Shown here: positions 59,015 through 64,000 of the stretch, in pieces | Numbering within the stretch: the first letter of the stretch is position 1 | Layout: every line of letters begins with the position of its first letter | Source of the DNA: Fodinicola feengrottensis | GTDB taxonomy: Bacteria > Actinomycetota > Actinomycetes > Mycobacteriales > HKI-0501 | Direction of reading: 5' to 3' | DNA length: 64,000 nucleotides | Assembly (NCBI RefSeq): GCF_010993775.1 | Contig: NZ_WOTO01000031.1 | Location: forward strand, 42,435 to 106,434 | Position numbers and translations under genes: made by a program | The notes under the pieces: model-generated | Seen by the model: the letters and a program-made list of their open reading frames with translations, nothing else | What the model was told of the DNA's origin: nothing | The model's database searches: none

Positions 59015-60369
59015 TCAGGCGCTCGGCGCGGGTGTGGCAGCCGCGGCGGCGGCGGCGGCGGCGGTCGAGGCTTTGGCGCCGATGGTTTCGGGCAACAGGA
59101 GAGCCGAACCCAACGTACAGAGGGCCATCAAAGCCAGGAATGCGGAAACCGAAGCGGAGGTCCCGGTGGCGGCCAGCAAGGCGGTCATCAGGAACGGCGT
59201 GCCGCCACTGACCAGGATCGACGCCAGTTGGTACGCGAGTGAAGCGCCCGAATAGCGGACCTCCGGGCGGAACAGTTCGCTCAGGTACGCGGCGAGTGGG
59301 CCGTAGATGAGGCTGGAGCCGAAGCCGCCGACGGTGACCGCGACCAGGATCAGGCCGAGCGACGCGGTGTCGACGAGCCAGAACATCGGGAATGCCCAGA
59401 GGGTCAGGATGACGGCGCCGACCAGGATCAGCGGGCGACGGCCGAGCCGGTCGGAGAGTTTGCCGGACAGCATGATGATGCCGACGTTCACCGCGGACGA
59501 GATGAGCACGATCAGCAGCAGGCCGTTGCGGTCCAGGTGCAGTGCTCGAGTGCCGTAGTCGAGCAGGCCGGAGATGCTGACGTAGAAAATCGAGTTACAG
59601 GCGAAAAGCAGCCCGGCGCCGAACAGGATGGGTCGCCAGTGCTGGCGAATGACCGCCAGCAGTGGCGATTTGGCGGCCGCGGAAGGTGAAGCGGCGCGCT
59701 GGGCCTGTAGTTCCTTGAATGCCGGAGTGTCCTCGAAGCGCAGTTGGATGAAGGCGAGTACGGGGAAAAGCAACGCGCTGAAAAGGAACGGCACCCGCCA
59801 TCCCCAAGAACCGAAAGAAGTCGCGCTCATCGACGCGCTGGCGACCAGGAACGCGACATTTCCCAGAATAACCCCAATAGGTACGCCCATCTGACAGAAC
59901 GACCCGGCCAGGCCGCGATTGCGTGAGCTGGCGCTTTCGGTCAACAGCAAGGTGACGCCACCCCATTGTCCGCCGACCGCGATGCCCTGCAGGAAACGCA
60001 ATGACACCAACAAAACAGGCGCGAGGGCGCCGATGGTGGCGGCGGTGGGAACAGGCCGATCAGGAAGGTCGCGCAGCCGGTGATCGCGAGGCAGGCGACC
60101 AGTGCGGGTTTGCGGCCGATGCGGTCACCGATGTGACCGAAGATCAGCCCACCGATCGGCCGCGCGATGAAGCCAGCCCAGAAGGTGCTGAACGCCAACA
60201 GCGTGCCGACCAGCGGGGACGCGTACGGGAAGAACAGCTTCCCGAAGACCAACGCGGCGGCGGTCCCGTAGATGAAGAAGTCGTACCACTCGATGGAACT
60301 GCCGATCAGGCCGGCGGCCATCAGCTTTCCGAGCGAACGCGGCTTCTCGGCGATAGTGGTAGTGGCCAT
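59015..60369 (-). CDS. MFS metabolite:H+ symporter (MHS family), one frameshift
   Basis: About 450 residues with 12 membrane helices. GSSIEWYDFFIYGTAAALVF, RPIGGLIFGHIGDRIGRKPA (loop 2-3 motif), RFLQGIAVGGQWGG and SGKLSDRLGRRPLIL identify the MHS group (ShiA/KgtP/ProP-like). An A-rich C-terminal tail (poly-alanine) follows the last helix. The frame changes near 60050. Substrate unknown: dicarboxylates, shikimate or betaine-type solutes are typical. Confidence 0.88.
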
Positions 60370-60588
60370 CGGAAGTCTCCTTGCGGGTGGGAGGAGGCTG
60401 GCGCGCGAGGCAAACTGACCAGTCGGTCCGTACGACCGTGACAGGGGTCACACCGCCGTGTCAAGAAGCGTTTACTTGACGAAGCGGACGGATAGCTCAA
60501 TAGTCCTGACATTTGTCAGCGTTTGACTAGGAAATATCCGGATAAGCTCTCATGCCTCCGAGAAATCCCGACCGAGAGGTAACCATCC

Positions 60589-61279
60589 ATGAGAGCCCTG
60601 ATCCGGGCCCTGGCCACACTTTTCGCTGTCCTCACCGCGACCGCGATGGCCGTTCCGGTCGCCGCCGCGCAGGCTCACCTGCCGGTGATCTTCGTGCATG
60701 GCTTCGCGCACGTTTCCGGACAGCAGCACGTCTTCGACAACATGGTCACCCAGTTCGAGTCCGGCGGCTGGACCGCGCAGCAGCTGGACGTGTGGACGTA
60801 CGACTGGAAGCAAAGCAACGTCACTACCGCGCAGCAGTTGGCGACTGAGGTCGACCGGCTGAAGAAGGCGACCGGCGCGGCGAAGGTCGACATCGTCGCC
60901 CATTCGATGGGGTCGCTGTCGTCGCGCTATTACCTCAAAAGCCTGGGCGGTACGGCCAATGTCGCGCACTGGGTGTCGCTGGGCGGCCCCAACCACGGCG
61001 TCAGCGGGGCCGTGCTCTGCGGGTTCTACGACTCGTGCGACGACATGAAAGCCGAACTCGCCGATGCTGCAGGTCCTCAACAGCGGCAACCCGACACCTG
61101 GCCCGACCAAGTACGAGACGCTGCGCAGCCCGTACCACTGCGACCTGCTGGTGCCGGACGACAGCGTGATCCTCACTGGCGCGACCAATCTGAGCATCGA
61201 CGCCGACTGCACAGGGCACCTGAACCTGCCGAAGAACTACACGTTCATCGACACCGCCGCCGATTTCCTGAACAGCTGA
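60589..61279 (+). CDS. Secreted triacylglycerol lipase-like hydrolase, one frameshift
   Basis: About 229 residues. Signal peptide (ALIRALATLFAVLTATAMAVP, cleavage near AQA), then VIFVHGFAHVSGQQH (oxyanion), the nucleophile elbow VAHSMGSLSSRYYL, the structural LGGPNHGVSG and a C-terminal part with the catalytic Asp/His region DCTGHLNLPKNY. Secreted lipases of this compact form occur in actinomycetes. The frame changes near 61062. ATG 60589 follows GAGAGG. Confidence 0.85.
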
Positions 61280-61374
61280 GCCGCTGACCGGCGGGCGTGT
61301 CGGCGGGAGCCGTCGACCGCCCGACCGGTAGCGTGTCGAACGGGTGTTCGGCGGGCGGCGAGAGGTGGCACAGG

Positions 61375-61906
61375 GTGCGGGTGCTGGGCGTCGACCCTGG
61401 CTTGACGCGATGCGGTGTCGGGGTAGTCGACGGCGGCCCAGGCGGCCGGTGCAAGCTGGTCCACGTGGAGGTCGTGAGGACCCCGCCGGACGCGGACATC
61501 GGAGCCCGGCTGCTGGCGTTGGACTTGGCTTTTACCGCCGCGATCGCAATACCGACCTGACGTGGTAGCGGTCGAGCGGGTGTTCAGCCAGCACAACGTA
61601 CGAACCGTGATGGGCACGGCGCAGGCCGGCGCGGTCGCGTTGACCGCGGCGGCGCGGGCCGGCGTACGGGTCGCCCTGCACACACCGAGCGAGGTCAAGG
61701 CCGCCGTGACCGGCAACGGCCGGGCCGACAAAGCGCAGGTCACGACCATGGTCACCCGGCTGCTGAAGCTCACCGAGCGGCCCAAGCCCGCGGACGCGGC
61801 GGATGCGCTCGCGCTGGCGATCTGCCACTGCTGGCGAACACCCATGCAGACCAAGATGCAGGAGCAGATCGCGCTGGCCCAGCGCGCCCAGGGAGTGAAG
61901 CGATGA
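61375..61906 (+). CDS. ruvC: Holliday junction resolvase RuvC, one frameshift
   Basis: About 177 residues. Catalytic carboxylates: VLGVDPGLTRCG (Asp-7 region), VVAVERVFSQHNVRTVMG (Glu) and KPADAADALALAICHC (two Asp). The frame changes near 61548, between AFTAAIA and PDVVAVE. Start GTG 61375. It cuts Holliday junctions held by RuvAB. Confidence 0.95.
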
Positions 61907-62513
61907 TCACGTCGGTGTCCGGGACGGTGGCCCGGATAGGGGTCGACCACGCGGTGGTCGAGGTGGGCGGAGTGGGCCTCGCGGTCCTGTGTACGCCACA
62001 CGCGCTGGCCAACCTCCGGACCGGCAGCCCCGGCCGGCTCGCTACCAGCCTGATCGTCCGCGAGGACTCGCTGACGTTGTACGGCTTCGCGGACGACGAG
62101 GAGCGTGACCTCTTCGAGCTGCTGCAGACCGCGAACGGCGTCGGACCGAAGGTCGCCCGCGCGATCCTCGCCGTGCTCAGCCCCGACGAGATCCGCCGCG
62201 CGGTGTCCACCGGCGACCACAAGACCCTCACCCGAGCGCCTGGACTGGGACCCAAGGGCGCCGAAAAAAACTCGTCGTCGAGCTGCGCGACCGGATCGGC
62301 GCGTTCACCACGAGTTCCGCGAACGGCGTTCCGGTGGCGGGCCGGCAGAGTGAGGCCTCCTGGCGTACGCAGGTCCGCGCCGGCCTCGGGAGCCTCGGCT
62401 TCACCGGCAAGGACGTGGACGGCGCCCTGGACGCGGTGACGCCGGCCGACGGCTCGGCGCCGGAGGTGTCCACCGCGCTGCGGGGCGCGATCCAGCGACT
62501 TGGGCGCAAATGA
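61903..62513 (+). CDS. ruvA: Holliday junction branch-migration protein RuvA, one frameshift
   Basis: About 203 residues. N-terminal OB-fold MITSVSGTVARIGVDHAVVE, helix-hairpin-helix domain FELLQTANGVGPKVARAIL and APGLGPKGAEK, and a C-terminal RuvB-binding domain ending RGAIQRLGRK. The frame changes in the A7 run near 62273-62279. ATG 61903 overlaps the ruvC stop, and its own stop overlaps ruvB (ATGA). Confidence 0.95.
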
Positions 62514-63562
62514 CGGATCCCTTCGACGGCGAGGAGATCGTCGCCAGCTACGCGCAGCCCGCCGAGCGGGAGATGGAAGCGAGCCTGCGGCCGCGGCAGC
62601 TCACCGAGTTCATCGGCCAGCCGCGGGTGCGCGAACAGCTGGACCTGCTGCTGAAGTCCGCTCAGCTGCGGCAGAAACCGCCGGATCACATCCTGCTGTC
62701 CGGGCCGCCCGGGCTGGGGGCAAGACCTCGCTGGCGATGATCGTGGCCGCCGAGCTCGGCGTGTCGATCCGGATCACCAGCGGCCCGGCGATCGAGCGGT
62801 CCGGTGACCTCGCGGCCATCCTGACCGGCCTGGAGGCGGGGGAGGTGCTCTTCGTCGACGAGATCCACCGGATCGCCCGGCCGGCGGAGGAACTGCTCTA
62901 CTCGGCGATGGAGGACTTCCGGGTCGATGTGATTGTCGGCAAGGGCCCCGGCGCGACCGCGATCCCGCTGGACGTCGAACCGTTCACGCTGGTTGGTGCC
63001 ACCACCCGGTCCGGCCTGCTGACCTCACCGCTGCGCGACCGCTTCGGGTTTCGTCGGGCACATGGACTTCTACGACCCGGATGAGCTGGAGATAGTGCTG
63101 CACCGCTCGGCCGGCATTCTGGGCGTACGGCTGCATGACGACGGCGCCGCCGAGATCGCCGGCCGGTCCCGCGGCACCCCGCGGATCGCCAACCGGCTGT
63201 TGCGTCGGGTGCGTGACTACGCCGAAGTGCGGGCGGCCGGCAGCATCGACCGCACGGTCGCCCGGGCAGCGTTGCGGGTGTACGAGGTCGACGAGCTGGG
63301 GCTGGACCGGCTGGACCGGGCGGTGCTGCACGCGTTGGTGCTGTCTTTCCACGGCGGCCCGGTCGGCCTGTCCACGCTCGCGGTCGCTGTCGGTGAGCAG
63401 CCGGAGACGGTGGAGGAGGTCGCTGAGCCGTTTCTGGTGCGTGCCGGCCTGCTGACGCGTACTCCCCGTGGCCGAGTTGCGACTCCGGCCGCCTGGCATC
63501 ACCTCGGCCGGGTACCCTCGGCAGGAGACGGCACGCTCGATCTGTTTGGCGGGCGGCCGTAA
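62510..63562 (+). CDS. ruvB: Holliday junction helicase RuvB, two frameshifts
   Basis: About 350 residues, AAA+ motor of branch migration. Walker A HILLSGPPGLG(K)T, Walker B EVLFVDEIHR, sensor 1 VGATTRSGLLTSPLRDRFG, and a winged-helix C-terminal domain (GGPVGLSTLAVAVGEQPETVEE). The frame changes in the G5 run at about 62716 (G3 restores GLGKTSLA) and in the T3 at about 63050 (T2 restores FGFVGHMDFY). ATG 62510. Confidence 0.95.
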
Positions 63563-63735
63563 CTCAGCAACACCTGCGGTTGATCAGAGTTATATAAGGC
63601 CCGTCGTCCGGCGGGCTGCAATACACGGCGTGACCGAGTGAGTCCGTTTGCGGCTAACGGCGGTCCGCTGATTTCCGTCTCGCGCGGCTGACTAGACTTC
63701 GCGCGATCAGGGCGGAATTCGACGAAAGGTTCCAC
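63563..63735. other. Gap between ruvB and yajC
   Basis: About 170 nt. It probably holds the yajC promoter; nothing else stands out. Confidence 0.4.
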
Positions 63736-64000
63736 GTGGTTATCGCGGCCGCTAGCACGTCCTCTTCAGCGAGCACCTTGTTCCCACTGCTTATCGTGGT
63801 GGCTTTGTTCGCCTTGATGTATTTCTTCCCTTTATCCGTCACCCGACGCAGGCTCCGTCCACCCGCGCTGTTGTCCGGTCACCTGTTCCTCGGACCCTTT
63901 CAAGAAACTCACGCGGCCCAGACGCCGTGCTGCCGACCGACCTGCAGTGTTCAAATCCGCAATCTCTGTCGCAGCTGGGCCTCCGGCCGCCGGGCTCGAT
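63736..64000 (+). CDS. yajC: Sec translocase accessory subunit YajC, 5' part, frameshifted
   Basis: The N-terminal membrane helix reads LFPLLIVVALFALMYFF from GTG 63736. A frame change in the T-rich stretch near 63825 would continue FLPFIRHP, resembling the helix-end F-x-R-P-Q of YajC. The last 100 nt do not extend the family well, so the sequence there may be poor or the gene may be interrupted by the window edge. ruvB-yajC-secD-secF is the usual actinobacterial order. Confidence 0.6.
   Translation, partial: MVIAAASTSSSASTLFPLLIVVALFALMYFFPLSVTRRRLRPPALLSGHLFLGPFQETHAAQTPCCRPTCSVQIRNLCRSWASGRRAR

Noticed and set aside
1..64000. Programmed frameshifting as an explanation for the split genes
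   Set aside because: Too many unrelated genes are affected, in both directions, without slippery-site or pseudoknot context.

Overview
The window is 64 kb of high-GC actinobacterial chromosome. The evidence is a SsgA-family sporulation/division protein, two AfsR/SARP regulators, a six-gene Mce lipid-import operon, the phosphatidylinositol-mannoside genes (pgsA-patA-pimA) and the actinobacterial order thrS-HIT-pgsA-patA-pimA-pdxS-pdxT-yebC-ruvC-ruvA-ruvB-yajC. The exact genus cannot be read from the sequence; a spore-forming or filamentous actinomycete is likely.

Base quality dominates interpretation. About 30 genes, including essential ones (thrS, glnE, yebC, ruvA/B/C, pgsA-region genes), are split by 1-2 nt shifts, and many shifts sit in short homopolymers. 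I treat these as sequence errors and annotate each as one reconstructed gene, giving approximate shift positions.

Layout. 1-2614: 3' part of glnE. 2968-6250: a divergent four-gene module, GntR regulator and YdcF-like protein on the minus strand, radical SAM enzyme and CYTH triphosphate enzyme on the plus strand, around a palindromic operator-like region; its function is unknown. 6370-12578 (minus): choline-kinase-like protein, APC permease, FAD/GcvT fusion dehydrogenase and second FAD oxidase, probably uptake and oxidation of N-methylated amines. 12921-14165: tRNA-Val, tRNA-Cys, tRNA-Gly (minus) and tRNA-Val (plus) around the SsgA-like gene. 14476-24063: oligopeptidase B, a TetR/SRPBCC divergent pair, tandem SARPs, a VIT transporter and a TetR regulator.

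24079-33011 (minus): a complete, translationally coupled yrbEA-yrbEB-mceA-F operon with a Mce-associated protein. Divergent from it, 33212-37789 holds a ferritin-like hydrolase, an iron-sulfur reductase, an M24 peptidase-like protein and an EphD-type hydrolase/SDR fusion, then a TetR regulator; together these look like a lipid or sterol uptake and modification locus.

39079-63562 is the conserved housekeeping segment, interrupted by about 9 kb of accessory genes (a large HEAT-like protein, exported deacetylase, Tat-exported PHP metallohydrolase, EF-G-like GTPase). Intergenic spacers here carry unusually long perfect hairpins, a 37-nt tandem repeat and a 175-bp element with 21-bp terminal inverted repeats. 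The window ends inside yajC.
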